From NCBI GenBank assembly GCA_964567845.1, contig CAZMOG010000013.1, forward strand, positions 1 through 33,813: 33,813 nt of DNA, read 5' to 3'. The position numbers were made by a program, and so were the translations under genes. This DNA comes from RGIG9079 sp964567845. GTDB lineage: Bacteria > Bacteroidota > Bacteroidia > Bacteroidales > Marinifilaceae. Below are positions 7,658 through 15,939 of the stretch, piece by piece. The notes beneath the pieces were generated by a model. That model had not been told where the DNA came from and searched no databases. It saw only the letters and a program-made list of their open reading frames with translations. Each line of letters starts with the position of its first letter. Position 1 is the first letter of the stretch.

Positions 7658-9793
7658 TTACAAATAATCCTCAAAATAGTTAGTAACTTTCTGCATTAGG
7701 TGAATTCTATCTTTACCCATCACATTATGCTCGGCACAGGGATAGGGGAAATAATCAACCTGAACATTATTCTTGATACACTCGCGAATAAAGCTCAAAC
7801 TATGCTCCCATACCACCACATTATCAATAGCGCCCTGACAAATCAACAACTTGCCCTTCAAATCTTTAGCTTTATTGATAAGCGAGGTCTTGACAAACCC
7901 CTCGGGATTGGTTGCCTGAGTCTCCATATATCGCTCACCGTACATGATTTCGTACCACTTCCAATCAATAACCGGTCCGCCGGCCACACCAACCTTAAAC
8001 ACTTCCGGATAATTGGTAATCAAAGATATTGTCATAAAACCGCCATAACTCCAACCGTGAACTCCAACTCTATCCTTATCGCACCAACTATGTGATAGCA
8101 ACCACTCCATACCCTTCATCTGGTCAGCCATCTCGACCTGACCACAATACTTGTGAATTGCACGCTCATACTCGGCACCACGATTCGGAGTACCACGATT
8201 ATCCATTACAAACACAACGTAGCCATGCTGGGCCATATACATCTCCCAATAGCGAATCTCACCCAACCATGAATTCTTAACCAACTGAGAATGAGGACCG
8301 CCATAAACATATAAAATAACCGGATATACCTTTGTTGAATCAAAATCCATTGGCTTAATCAAACGGTAATAGTTGTCGTACTTGCCATCTGCACTCTTAA
8401 CTGTTCCCAAAGTAACCTGGCCGAAATTATAATCCGCTGCAGGATTCTTACCTTCGGTTAAAACCTTGACAACCGTACCGTTATTCTTTACCACACTCTT
8501 GATTGTGGGCACATTAAGCGATGAATAAGTATCTGTAAAGAACTTATAATCTGCACTAAAGGCAACTCTATGCCACCCCTCCTCTTTAGTCAAACGAACA
8601 CTCTTGCCACTCTTAATATCCATACTGAAAAGATGGTTATCAATAGGACTTACCTGAGCCGATGTGTAGTAAACCTTCTTACCATCGCATCCGATAAACT
8701 CAACATCGGCATCGACCGGAGTCAAACGCTTAATCAACTTACCATCGGTCGAGTGAAGATACAAACTCTTGTATCCGTCACGGCTATTGGTAACATAGAT
8801 AAACTTATCGTTCTGATTTGGAACAAAATGCAAACCGCAAATAGGCTCCATAAATCTGCTATCCTTATCGACGAAGAGGGTCTTTATAAATTGACCTGTA
8901 GCTGCACAATAGACATTCAAATGCATCTCCTTTTGTGCACGGTTCAATACCTGAATATAAATCTTATCAGATTCCGGAGACCATGTTATATTTGTCAAAT
9001 AACGCTCTTCATCGAAATCGGTAACCTGCATTTTGGTACTCTTTCCGCTCTTAAAATCATAAACAAAAAGCGACACCAACTCCGACTTCATTCCATTCAT
9101 AGGATACTTTAACTCAACTAAAGAACCTGTACGTGTTGTAATATCCAACAATGGGAATGTTGTTACATTGCTCTCATCCTTTTGGTAATATGCCACCTTC
9201 TCACCATCGGGAGCCCAGAAAATACCATTTGTAATACCAAACTCATTACGGCTGACAGCTGTACCGCTAACAATATTCTTATTACTCTCGTTGGTAATGG
9301 CAATCTGATTACCATCACTGAAATACAGATTGTTATCCTTAACAAACGCAACACCGTTACGCTTTGCGTTATAGGTAATCTCGGTTGCTCCCTTAGGAAG
9401 TGAAATTGCCTTCTCAACACTCTTTGATACCAAATCGATAATTACATAGCGACCGCTATTCATAACCGACATCTTGCCCGGTGCACAAAATGTAAAGTTC
9501 GGGAACCCCCTAAGTTTACTACCCAATGCACCATTCAACTCATCCAAACTCAACAATTCACGCTCTTTACCATCGGCAGCATTCGTTGCCACCAAAGAGG
9601 CACCCTTTGGGAATACATACTCCGAACCCTCGGCACTCCATGCAGTAAACTGAACTCTCGGAACAACGGCACCCATTACCGCCTCCTCCATTGTCAGCAC
9701 CTTACCCTTTCCACTCTCTACATTCGGATTAGCCATAACCGAACCTGCAATTGCAGCCATTACTATTGTTGCACTTAAAAATCTTTTAACCAT
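7658..9793 (-). CDS. Exported prolyl oligopeptidase-family (S9) dipeptidyl peptidase, DPP4-like
   Basis: The protein is 711 residues from the chosen ATG at 9793-9791, which begins MVKRFLSATIVMAAIAG and gives a clean signal peptide (cleavage near VMA-NP). An ATG 27 nt further upstream would put nine poor residues before it and overlap the preceding gene. Residues about 90-450 are a DPPIV-type beta-propeller; the RNEFGI and YYQKDES motifs are present. The C-terminal alpha/beta hydrolase has the catalytic triad Ser582 (GWSYGG), Asp657 (GAIDN) and His689 (AEHNV). These enzymes cleave dipeptides, usually Xaa-Pro, from peptide N-termini in the periplasm. The stop codon of the TRIC-like gene lies 1 nt upstream of the chosen start. 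The exact dipeptide preference cannot be read from the sequence. Confidence 0.9.
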   Translation of the reverse strand: MVKRFLSATIVMAAIAGSVMANPNVESGKGKVLTMEEAVMGAVVPRVQFTAWSAEGSEYVFPKGASLVATNAADGKERELLSLDELNGALGSKLRGFPNFTFCAPGKMSVMNSGRYVIIDLVSKSVEKAISLPKGATEITYNAKRNGVAFVKDNNLYFSDGNQIAITNESNKNIVSGTAVSRNEFGITNGIFWAPDGEKVAYYQKDESNVTTFPLLDITTRTGSLVELKYPMNGMKSELVSLFVYDFKSGKSTKMQVTDFDEERYLTNITWSPESDKIYIQVLNRAQKEMHLNVYCAATGQFIKTLFVDKDSRFMEPICGLHFVPNQNDKFIYVTNSRDGYKSLYLHSTDGKLIKRLTPVDADVEFIGCDGKKVYYTSAQVSPIDNHLFSMDIKSGKSVRLTKEEGWHRVAFSADYKFFTDTYSSLNVPTIKSVVKNNGTVVKVLTEGKNPAADYNFGQVTLGTVKSADGKYDNYYRLIKPMDFDSTKVYPVILYVYGGPHSQLVKNSWLGEIRYWEMYMAQHGYVVFVMDNRGTPNRGAEYERAIHKYCGQVEMADQMKGMEWLLSHSWCDKDRVGVHGWSYGGFMTISLITNYPEVFKVGVAGGPVIDWKWYEIMYGERYMETQATNPEGFVKTSLINKAKDLKGKLLICQGAIDNVVVWEHSLSFIRECIKNNVQVDYFPYPCAEHNVMGKDRIHLMQKVTNYFEDYL

Positions 9794-9794
9794 A

Positions 9795-10469
9795 TCACTT
9801 TTCAAAATCATCCATTGCATTTTCTCCTGCCCTGCTCTTAATTTTTGGCAGAGCTATATGATACTTAACCGAAAGGACTCTTGATAAAAAGATTACCAAG
9901 AAACTTATAATCTCGGTCCACAGAATATCCAAACCAATCATCTGACACAATCCGAAAATAGCACCGCCAAGAATACACAAAGTGGCATACAACTCTTTTC
10001 GGAAAATAAGAGGAATCTCATTAATCAAAATATCGCGTAACACACCTCCCGCTGTGGCTGTAAGCAAACCCATTCCGGTTGCCACCCACAAAGGAAAACC
10101 GAATGACAAAGTCTTCTCAACACCAACCACAGCGTAAAGTGCCAAACCTACTGTATCAAAAATAAAAAAGGTTGACTTCATCTTAACAATATGCTTGGAA
10201 AAGACAATTGTATAAATTAAGGCAACACCTGTGATAATCAGATATATCGGATTTGTCATCCAAAACGGGGTTGTATTCAACAACACATCACGAATGGTTC
10301 CTCCACCGATTGCCACTGCCAATCCCACCACAAAAGCACCATACCAATCAAAATTCTTGGCCGCAGCCAAACGCAAACCACTTATTGCAAATGCAAATGT
10401 TCCTACAAACTCCATTACCCACATAAGCGAGGTTTTAGGAGAGAAAGCACTGAACAATTCTGCCAACAT
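9795..10469 (-). CDS. TRIC-family (UPF0126/YicG-like) cation channel protein
   Basis: This 224-residue, almost wholly membrane-embedded protein has about seven hydrophobic helices. It carries the two internal repeats that define the family, each with a Gly-rich bend followed by Arg-Asp: GGGTIRD at 55-61 and AGGVLRD at 140-146. Prokaryotic TRIC homologues are trimeric, potassium-permeable channels; the physiological role in bacteria is poorly defined. The C-terminal tail is basic then acidic and soluble. It lies 22 nt downstream of the UpxY-like gene and abuts the DPP4-like gene, so it belongs to the same operon. The family call is strong; the transported ion here is inferred from the family. 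Confidence 0.85.
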   Translation of the reverse strand: MLAELFSAFSPKTSLMWVMEFVGTFAFAISGLRLAAAKNFDWYGAFVVGLAVAIGGGTIRDVLLNTTPFWMTNPIYLIITGVALIYTIVFSKHIVKMKSTFFIFDTVGLALYAVVGVEKTLSFGFPLWVATGMGLLTATAGGVLRDILINEIPLIFRKELYATLCILGGAIFGLCQMIGLDILWTEIISFLVIFLSRVLSVKYHIALPKIKSRAGENAMDDFEK

Positions 10470-10491
10470 AAACTTATCTATTTGTGTAATA

Positions 10492-11010
10492 TCACCCTAT
10501 CTTTTCAATCCAAGAAACCGGAATCTCGACAAGAGCGCATCCCAAATCATTTACCCTGATAGCTACCTTTGATTTAGTTCCTACTCTTACATACTCTGCC
10601 TCCAGATTAGCAAGCGGTCCACGCAAAACCTTTACTTTATCACCTCTCCGCAAGGATTCACTTGTAAACTCCACCTCGCCATCGGCATTTCCTACAAGGA
10701 ACATAAAACTCTTCATCTGCACGTCCGGAACCACTGTTGCCTTACCACTTCCTGGGAAAGCATAAAAATGGGTAACCGATCTATCCTCCAACACCAGAAT
10801 GCGTTCATCATTGGTAACATGAACAAACAACATTTGTGGAGTAAGCACTCTATCAATCTTCTTCTTCCTATCCTTCCAATAGTGCAATTCGCTTCTTAGA
10901 GGTAAATAGGTCTCTATATTCAGTCGTTGCAAACGCTCAGCACACTTCTTTTCGTGAAAAAGGCGCACATGAGCCACAAGCCACCTCTTTTCATTGCCAT
11001 CAATAGGCAT
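10492..11010 (-). CDS. UpxY-type transcription antiterminator (NusG paralogue)
   Basis: The protein is 172 residues from the chosen ATG (11010-11008), which has an AGGAG sequence 6 nt upstream, a strong Shine-Dalgarno for this genome. An alternative ATG at 11031 adds seven residues. The N-terminal NGN domain begins KRWLVAHVR and includes the LPLRSELHYWKDRKKK stretch. A C-terminal KOW-like segment (RRGDKVKVLRGPLANLEAE) follows. UpxY proteins ride RNA polymerase and prevent early termination in capsular polysaccharide operons of Bacteroides. Here the gene overlaps the 3' end of the sugar-transferase gene by 11 nt, downstream of it, whereas UpxY normally opens a capsule operon. No UpxZ partner and no other glycosyltransferases are visible. 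It is clearly not the housekeeping NusG, which normally sits beside ribosomal protein genes. Confidence 0.85.
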   Translation of the reverse strand: MPIDGNEKRWLVAHVRLFHEKKCAERLQRLNIETYLPLRSELHYWKDRKKKIDRVLTPQMLFVHVTNDERILVLEDRSVTHFYAFPGSGKATVVPDVQMKSFMFLVGNADGEVEFTSESLRRGDKVKVLRGPLANLEAEYVRVGTKSKVAIRVNDLGCALVEIPVSWIEKIG

Positions 11011-12484
11011 TTTTGTCTCCTGCAATTGCATTGTAAACTGTCATAAACATAATTCTGATATCCAACCACAAAGACCAATTCTCAATGTAGTAAATATCTC
11101 GTCGAACACGTCCCTCCATCTGCTCCAGCTCCTTCGTCTCTCCACGATAACCGGTAACCTGGGCCCAGCCGGTAACACCGGGCTTAACCAAATGACGAAC
11201 CATATACTGACTAATCAATTTGGAATACATCTCCGTATGCAACAACATATGTGGACGAGGTCCCACAACCGACATATCACCTTTAAACACATTGATAAAC
11301 TGTGGTAATTCATCAATACTGCTCTTTCTCAAGAAATTACCAAACTTTGTCTTTCTGGGATCATTCTCGGTTGCCTGTATCTTATCGGCATCCTTGTTAA
11401 CATGCATTGAACGGAACTTGTACATCGTGAACACCTTACCGTTAATACCTGAACGCTCCTGCTTAAAGAATATCGGTCCTGGCGATGTTATCTTCGTAAC
11501 GATTGCAACAAACAGATATATCCATGGGAACAAAGTAATCAAAAACAGACCCGATACAATAATATCGAAAACTCTTTTAATAATTCTATTTCCCTGTTGT
11601 AGCAATGGTTCATCTCGCTCCTGCATAACCATTACATTACCCATCATTGAGTAACGCATATTATAAAGATATATTGACTTTACATCGGGAACTGCATAAA
11701 AACGGATACATAATTTTTCGCACAAAGAGTATATCTCATCGATTCTTGCTGTATCCGATGTCTGCAAACAACAATACAGCTCCTGCACCTTATTGCTCTC
11801 CAACCAATGGCTCAACTCCTCAACTTTTCCCAAATATATTGCAGGAGGTAATTTCTTACCACCCGACAAAATATTCATCTGCCATCGCTCATCAATATTA
11901 TCGGCAAAATAGCCCAATGTTCTGTATCCAATGCCAACATCCTGCAACTGTTTCCACAACTCCAAAGCACTTCGATGAGTACCTACAAACACAACCAATC
12001 TACGTTTGTAAAAATGTGAAGCTCTAACTCGGCGGATTGCCAATCTTGAGAAGAAACGCCACAAGAACAAAAGTCCCCACCATACAAGATATATTGCAAC
12101 AATCTTTAAAAAGTTTGTACCCGACAAACTGATTCGCAAAGACTCTCCAAGGGTATATGGAATCAATGTATTTGAATGAATAGCATACAAATACAAGACA
12201 AAACACATAGCATGCAGACACAACATATAAACTGTTCGCCTCATCATATTCTCCAACTTAGAGAATCGATCAACCAAAATCGGAGGCCACAAAATAATAC
12301 ATGGTAAATAGAATAAATTTACCAAAAGAAACATCTCATCCCTATTCGAAAATTTCCCTGTCCGGTAATTTAGCACTTCGGGAAAGAAATTCAAAACGGT
12401 TGCAAATATCAAATTAAGCAATATAAAATCACCTATGATAATTGCAATATTAGTAGTAATTGTGTTTTGTAATGTTTGTCTCAT
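11000..12484 (-). CDS. Undecaprenyl-phosphate sugar phosphotransferase (WcaJ/CpsE type)
   Basis: This 494-residue membrane enzyme starts surface polysaccharide synthesis by moving a sugar-1-phosphate from a UDP-sugar to undecaprenyl phosphate. The N-terminal part has about four membrane helices (about 12-150). A cytoplasmic CoA-binding-like Rossmann domain (about 160-290, RRLVVFVGTHRSALE) follows. The C-terminal catalytic bacterial sugar-transferase domain (about 303-490) opens with a re-entrant helix (RVFDIIVSGLFLI). Family motifs are plain: FFKQERSGINGKVF, MYKFRSM, DELPQFINVFKGDMSVVGPRP, KPGVTGWAQVTGYRGET. It lies 18 nt after pdxA and overlaps the UpxY-like gene. No capsule cluster surrounds it, so it may serve a polysaccharide locus elsewhere. 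The donor sugar (glucose or galactose) cannot be decided. Confidence 0.9.
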   Translation of the reverse strand: MRQTLQNTITTNIAIIIGDFILLNLIFATVLNFFPEVLNYRTGKFSNRDEMFLLVNLFYLPCIILWPPILVDRFSKLENMMRRTVYMLCLHAMCFVLYLYAIHSNTLIPYTLGESLRISLSGTNFLKIVAIYLVWWGLLFLWRFFSRLAIRRVRASHFYKRRLVVFVGTHRSALELWKQLQDVGIGYRTLGYFADNIDERWQMNILSGGKKLPPAIYLGKVEELSHWLESNKVQELYCCLQTSDTARIDEIYSLCEKLCIRFYAVPDVKSIYLYNMRYSMMGNVMVMQERDEPLLQQGNRIIKRVFDIIVSGLFLITLFPWIYLFVAIVTKITSPGPIFFKQERSGINGKVFTMYKFRSMHVNKDADKIQATENDPRKTKFGNFLRKSSIDELPQFINVFKGDMSVVGPRPHMLLHTEMYSKLISQYMVRHLVKPGVTGWAQVTGYRGETKELEQMEGRVRRDIYYIENWSLWLDIRIMFMTVYNAIAGDKNAY

Positions 12485-12502
12485 ATCAAACTTGATTTAA
12501 AA

Positions 12503-13609
12503 TCAATGACTATCGCTAACACCGGCAATCTGTTCTACATTCAAATCCGACTCGCGCTTATCGCCTCCCACATCATAACGTTTCAAAGGATTTCTTGTCA
12601 ATTCGGCATACTTGGCTCTAGCCTTGAATATATCTATCGCCAAATAGATTGCATTGGACATTCCCTGAGTCTCCACATATCCTTTATCGACAATATCGTA
12701 TGCCATTCCATGCACAGGAGTTGTAAAGACACATGGCAAACCTGCTACAGAAATGACACCACTATTCCCCTCCACACTCTTGAACGGAATCATTCCTTGA
12801 TCATTGTGCAAAGCCAACACTACATCGAACTTCTCATACACCCTCTCCGAGAAAAAGCGGTCCGCTGCATACGGTCCAACTGCAAAAATATTCTCTTCGC
12901 GTGCCTGCTCGATTGCAGGTTTGATAATTCTCTCCTCCTCGTCACCAAAAACACCATCACCGGTAGATGCATTCAATGCCAACACGGCAATCTTTGGTTT
13001 ATCAATTCCAAAATCGCGTTCCAAAGCTCTTTTAATCATCTTCAAGCGCTTAATCACATTTGGAATTGTCAACTGCGACAAAGAATCTTTGACACTCTTT
13101 CCCGAACTGATGAATGCCAACTTCATCTTCTCACCCACAAACAAAGGCAACAGATAATCGCTTTCATATCTGAGAGCCAAATAGTGAATAAGCGAGGTTG
13201 CTCGCTCCAAGTCATACGCATAATCACCAATTGGAGCAGAGACCAACACATCAATTCGGTTATTATCGACAAAATCCAATCCCTGCTTTAAAGCCAACAT
13301 TGCACACTCATCCGAAACCTTTGTTTCAATTCCCGGATCGACACGCACCTCGTCGCTAAAGCAATTGATAATATTGGTTCGCTTATCCGAAGCATCTTCA
13401 GGCTTCTGAATAAGATTCATTACCAAACTAACCGGTTCTTCTTCGGTTTCAATACTCTTCTTATAGTATCCCATTACCTTTGGAGAACCTATCACTATCG
13501 GAGTGCACACCTCACACATCTGATTATCGGCAAGAATTTTTACAAGAATCTCGCTTCCCACTCCGTTTATATCTCCTTGGGCCATGCCCACAATCAATTT
13601 CTCATTCAT
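12503..13609 (-). CDS. pdxA: 4-hydroxythreonine-4-phosphate dehydrogenase, pyridoxal phosphate synthesis
   Basis: PdxA oxidises 4-phosphohydroxy-L-threonine with NAD in the DXP-dependent route to vitamin B6. The ATG at 13609-13607 gives 368 residues beginning MNEKLIVGMAQGDINGVGSE, the usual opening of the family in Bacteroidota. Longer frames need a TTG and would overlap the upstream gene. Family landmarks are the SAPIGDYAYD segment, the metal-ligand histidines in SLIHYLALR, LALHNDQGMIPFK and PVHGMAYDIVDKG, and the GDGVFGDEE loop. It starts 20 nt after the GlsB-like stop codon and precedes the sugar transferase by 18 nt. PdxA is a soluble housekeeping enzyme in an otherwise envelope-minded operon. 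PdxJ, its usual partner, is not in the window. Confidence 0.92.
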   Translation of the reverse strand: MNEKLIVGMAQGDINGVGSEILVKILADNQMCEVCTPIVIGSPKVMGYYKKSIETEEEPVSLVMNLIQKPEDASDKRTNIINCFSDEVRVDPGIETKVSDECAMLALKQGLDFVDNNRIDVLVSAPIGDYAYDLERATSLIHYLALRYESDYLLPLFVGEKMKLAFISSGKSVKDSLSQLTIPNVIKRLKMIKRALERDFGIDKPKIAVLALNASTGDGVFGDEEERIIKPAIEQAREENIFAVGPYAADRFFSERVYEKFDVVLALHNDQGMIPFKSVEGNSGVISVAGLPCVFTTPVHGMAYDIVDKGYVETQGMSNAIYLAIDIFKARAKYAELTRNPLKRYDVGGDKRESDLNVEQIAGVSDSH

Positions 13610-13629
13610 AACAACTTGAATTCTAACCG

Positions 13630-14592
13630 TTAATTTTCCGTACAAGGGTGATAAGTTTCAATATGTCTCATCTTTTTGGCCTCGTACACATCATCAATTG
13701 TAATTAATATACCGGTCTCCTCAACATTTCCGAAAAATGGATTCAGCGATGTTCCAAAGACCTTCATTGTTGGTGATAATCCCATATATGCATTTACCAA
13801 AGGAGGAATATTTGCTCCCTGATCACGCACCAATTTTGATAGAATCTTATAATCTTCGGCATAATCATTTCCATTAAACATTCCCTCTATTTTATTCATA
13901 TCAACCTTTAACTCGTACTCACTCATAGGGGTTATCAATGACTCTTTATCTTCGAAATAGCATTTCATAAAATACAGAATCATGTTTCTTGAAAGCACAT
14001 CAAAATTCCGATACATGGTCACCTTCCCCAAAAAATACTTAATTTCGGGATAATCTACAGTCAGAGCTCCCAAACCATCCCACAAGTTATCCAAGGCGTA
14101 TAGTGATTTTCTCGATGCTTGAGTTGATTGATAATGAGGATGAACAAAAGATCTTCCCAACTCAATTGTATAGGGCAGATACTCGTCAACAAATCTCTCC
14201 GACAAAGAAAAAATCTCGGTAACAGCCATGTCGGGAACTCCGTCTTCTCCGCAGGGCATCTCTCTACAAGCCAAATAACGGTAACCACCCATTATCTCCT
14301 TTGCATCGGGATCCCATACTATCAACTGTACACAAGGACTTTCTTGTCTTACATCGAACTCATCAATATCACAACTCTTTCCTGTGCCACCTCCGGCTGC
14401 TCTAAATGCCAACTCACGAATTCTACCCACTTCTCTCATTAAATTAGGAGCTTGGTGAGCAGTAAATACATATATATCATTTCCTCCTTTATTGCTTTTA
14501 CGCAACAGCTTAACTTTAGCTAATTCTGTAATTAGCAATGCCTTATCAATAGCATCACAAACAGCCTCCATATGCAAACGTGGTTTAATCAT
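13630..14592 (-). CDS. glsB: GlsB-like N-acyltransferase (hemolysin-type GNAT) for glycine lipid synthesis
   Basis: The protein is 320 residues from the ATG at 14592-14590. A TTG 15 nt upstream would begin within a few nucleotides of the predicted transcription start and is rejected. Residues about 35-200 form the acyl-ACP-type GNAT fold of the old hemolysin A/OlsB family. The stretches VGRIRELAFRAAGGGTGK, FDVRQESPCVQLIVWD and IMGGYRY match the Bacteroides family that includes B. thetaiotaomicron GlsB. GlsB joins a 3-hydroxy fatty acid to glycine to give commendamide, and GlsA then adds a second acyl chain. GlsA is not next to it here: pdxA follows by 20 nt. The gene opens the nine-gene run from its own promoter. 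The substrate amino acid is inferred from the family; ornithine or another amine remains possible. Confidence 0.72.
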   Translation of the reverse strand: MIKPRLHMEAVCDAIDKALLITELAKVKLLRKSNKGGNDIYVFTAHQAPNLMREVGRIRELAFRAAGGGTGKSCDIDEFDVRQESPCVQLIVWDPDAKEIMGGYRYLACREMPCGEDGVPDMAVTEIFSLSERFVDEYLPYTIELGRSFVHPHYQSTQASRKSLYALDNLWDGLGALTVDYPEIKYFLGKVTMYRNFDVLSRNMILYFMKCYFEDKESLITPMSEYELKVDMNKIEGMFNGNDYAEDYKILSKLVRDQGANIPPLVNAYMGLSPTMKVFGTSLNPFFGNVEETGILITIDDVYEAKKMRHIETYHPCTEN

Positions 14593-14620
14593 TTGTATAG
14601 GTACCAATTTGGCACTTCTG

Positions 14621-14628
14621 CAAAGTTA
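14621..14628 (-). promoter_or_regulatory. -7 element of the promoter for the glsB-led operon
   Basis: The minus strand reads TAACTTTG at 14628-14621, a perfect TAnnTTTG. Transcription would begin near 14615, leaving a leader of roughly 20 nt before the ATG at 14592. No convincing TTTG stands at the expected -33 spacing. The opposing -7 element of the divergent peptidase gene begins 35 nt away at 14663. Confidence 0.5.
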
Positions 14629-14635
14629 AGAATTT

Positions 14636-14670
14636 TTTGCATATACTTTTAAGAAAAATTATTACTTTTG
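14636..14670 (+). promoter_or_regulatory. Promoter of the clostripain-family gene
   Basis: The plus strand has TACTTTTG at 14663-14670, a perfect TAnnTTTG, with TTTG at 14636-14639. The spacer is 23 nt, slightly longer than the usual 19-21. Transcription would begin about 25 nt before the ATG at 14701. The element overlaps the upstream part of the divergent glsB promoter, so the two may interfere. Confidence 0.5.
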
Positions 14671-14700
14671 GCAAAAATTAAAACTTGAACTACAACAGAC

Positions 14701-15939
14701 ATGAAATACACAACCATAATACTCTTATTTATAGCTTTATTCTCAACACTAGGATGTAGCAATGATTCTGAATTTGAACCAATAACTCCCGGCACCGACT
14801 CCATCAAAGAGAAGACTCTGATATTCTATTTGGCGGGCGAAGAGTTTAAAATCAGCAATTGGATTGCAGACAACATGCATCGTATATGCAACAACATGAG
14901 TGGCAATGTTGACCCTCAAAAAGTGAATATACTGGCATACGTTGATCTATATTCACGAGTAGGTACAATTCCTGCCACTCCTCGACTATACGAAATAAAA
15001 TACTCCAAACAGTTAAAATGTGGCGACACTCTATGTGTCAAGGAGTATGAAGAGAGAAACTCTCTCTCAGTATCAAACCTGAATAGTTTTTTCAAAATGG
15101 TTCGTGATAAATACCCTGCCGAGACCTACAGTTTGGTTTGGGGGTCGCATGGAAGCGGCTGGTTTCCAAACCCTAACATGACAAAAGGACGTGCATTGGG
15201 TCCCGACGGAACAACATTTATCGAGTTCGATGAATTTGCACAAGCCATTCCGGAAAACATGAAATTCGATTACATTATTTTCGACGCCTGCTTTATGGCA
15301 CAAACCGAAATTGTAATGCAACTTCGTGACAAGGTTGACTACATTTTGGCTGCCCCCACCGAAATACCAATTGAAGGATTTCCCTATGCAGAAATTGATT
15401 TAATGTGTAATGCCAAGGGATCGAATGATTACAAAGTAATTTGTCAGAAATTTCATGAGCAATACACAAAGACAGGAACAGGTCATACCGTATCATTGAT
15501 AAATTGTAGCGCTATCGAAAATGTAGCTAAAAGTTTCAAAGCTATAATCGACTCATGCACCGATGAAGCAATACTGAGATTCGACATTAACGACGTTCAA
15601 TATTTCGATGGAGCACAATACTGCTTCAACTACACAATTTGTTGTTTCGATTTGCTTGATATGGCAACAAAACTGCTCGACACCCCCGGCAATCAAGATA
15701 TAGAAAACAAAACCGAATTATTGACACAGTTGCAAAACGACATAAACGAACTTATTGAATACGAAGCACATTCAAGATATGTAAATTTCCAAAACCACTT
15801 TGAAATTAAAAATTGTTGCGGAATAAGCTGTTACTGGCCAAGCCCCGAGGTACCGATTGCAAACAGCTACTACTACAACTACGATTGGTGCAAAGCCTCG
15901 GGAATGGACTATGTCTTGAACTACTTTGTCGAGTATTAA
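14701..15939 (+). CDS. Clostripain-family (C11) cysteine peptidase, lipoprotein
   Basis: This 412-residue protein has a lipoprotein signal ending STLGC (Cys19), followed by an acidic Ser-Asn-Asp-Ser-Glu-Phe-Glu stretch like the Bacteroidota surface-export signal. The C11 caspase-like core carries the catalytic His150 (WGSHGSGW) and Cys197 (FDACFMA), each at the end of a hydrophobic strand. C11 enzymes cleave after Arg or Lys and usually self-activate; Bacteroides members include the fragipain-type proteases. Specificity here cannot be read. It is one of only two plus-strand genes, diverges from glsB with its own promoter and runs head-on into mutS2, with the two stop codons overlapping. It probably acts at the cell surface on host or self proteins; that is inference. 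Confidence 0.85.
   Translation: MKYTTIILLFIALFSTLGCSNDSEFEPITPGTDSIKEKTLIFYLAGEEFKISNWIADNMHRICNNMSGNVDPQKVNILAYVDLYSRVGTIPATPRLYEIKYSKQLKCGDTLCVKEYEERNSLSVSNLNSFFKMVRDKYPAETYSLVWGSHGSGWFPNPNMTKGRALGPDGTTFIEFDEFAQAIPENMKFDYIIFDACFMAQTEIVMQLRDKVDYILAAPTEIPIEGFPYAEIDLMCNAKGSNDYKVICQKFHEQYTKTGTGHTVSLINCSAIENVAKSFKAIIDSCTDEAILRFDINDVQYFDGAQYCFNYTICCFDLLDMATKLLDTPGNQDIENKTELLTQLQNDINELIEYEAHSRYVNFQNHFEIKNCCGISCYWPSPEVPIANSYYYNYDWCKASGMDYVLNYFVEY

Noticed and set aside
13610..13645. TTG start for pdxA overlapping the upstream gene
   Set aside because: The extra 12 residues are not family-like; the ATG at 13609 gives the conserved opening.
14593..14607. TTG start for the GlsB-like gene
   Set aside because: It falls within about 10 nt of the predicted transcription start, while an ATG 15 nt downstream gives a normal leader and family-like N-terminus.
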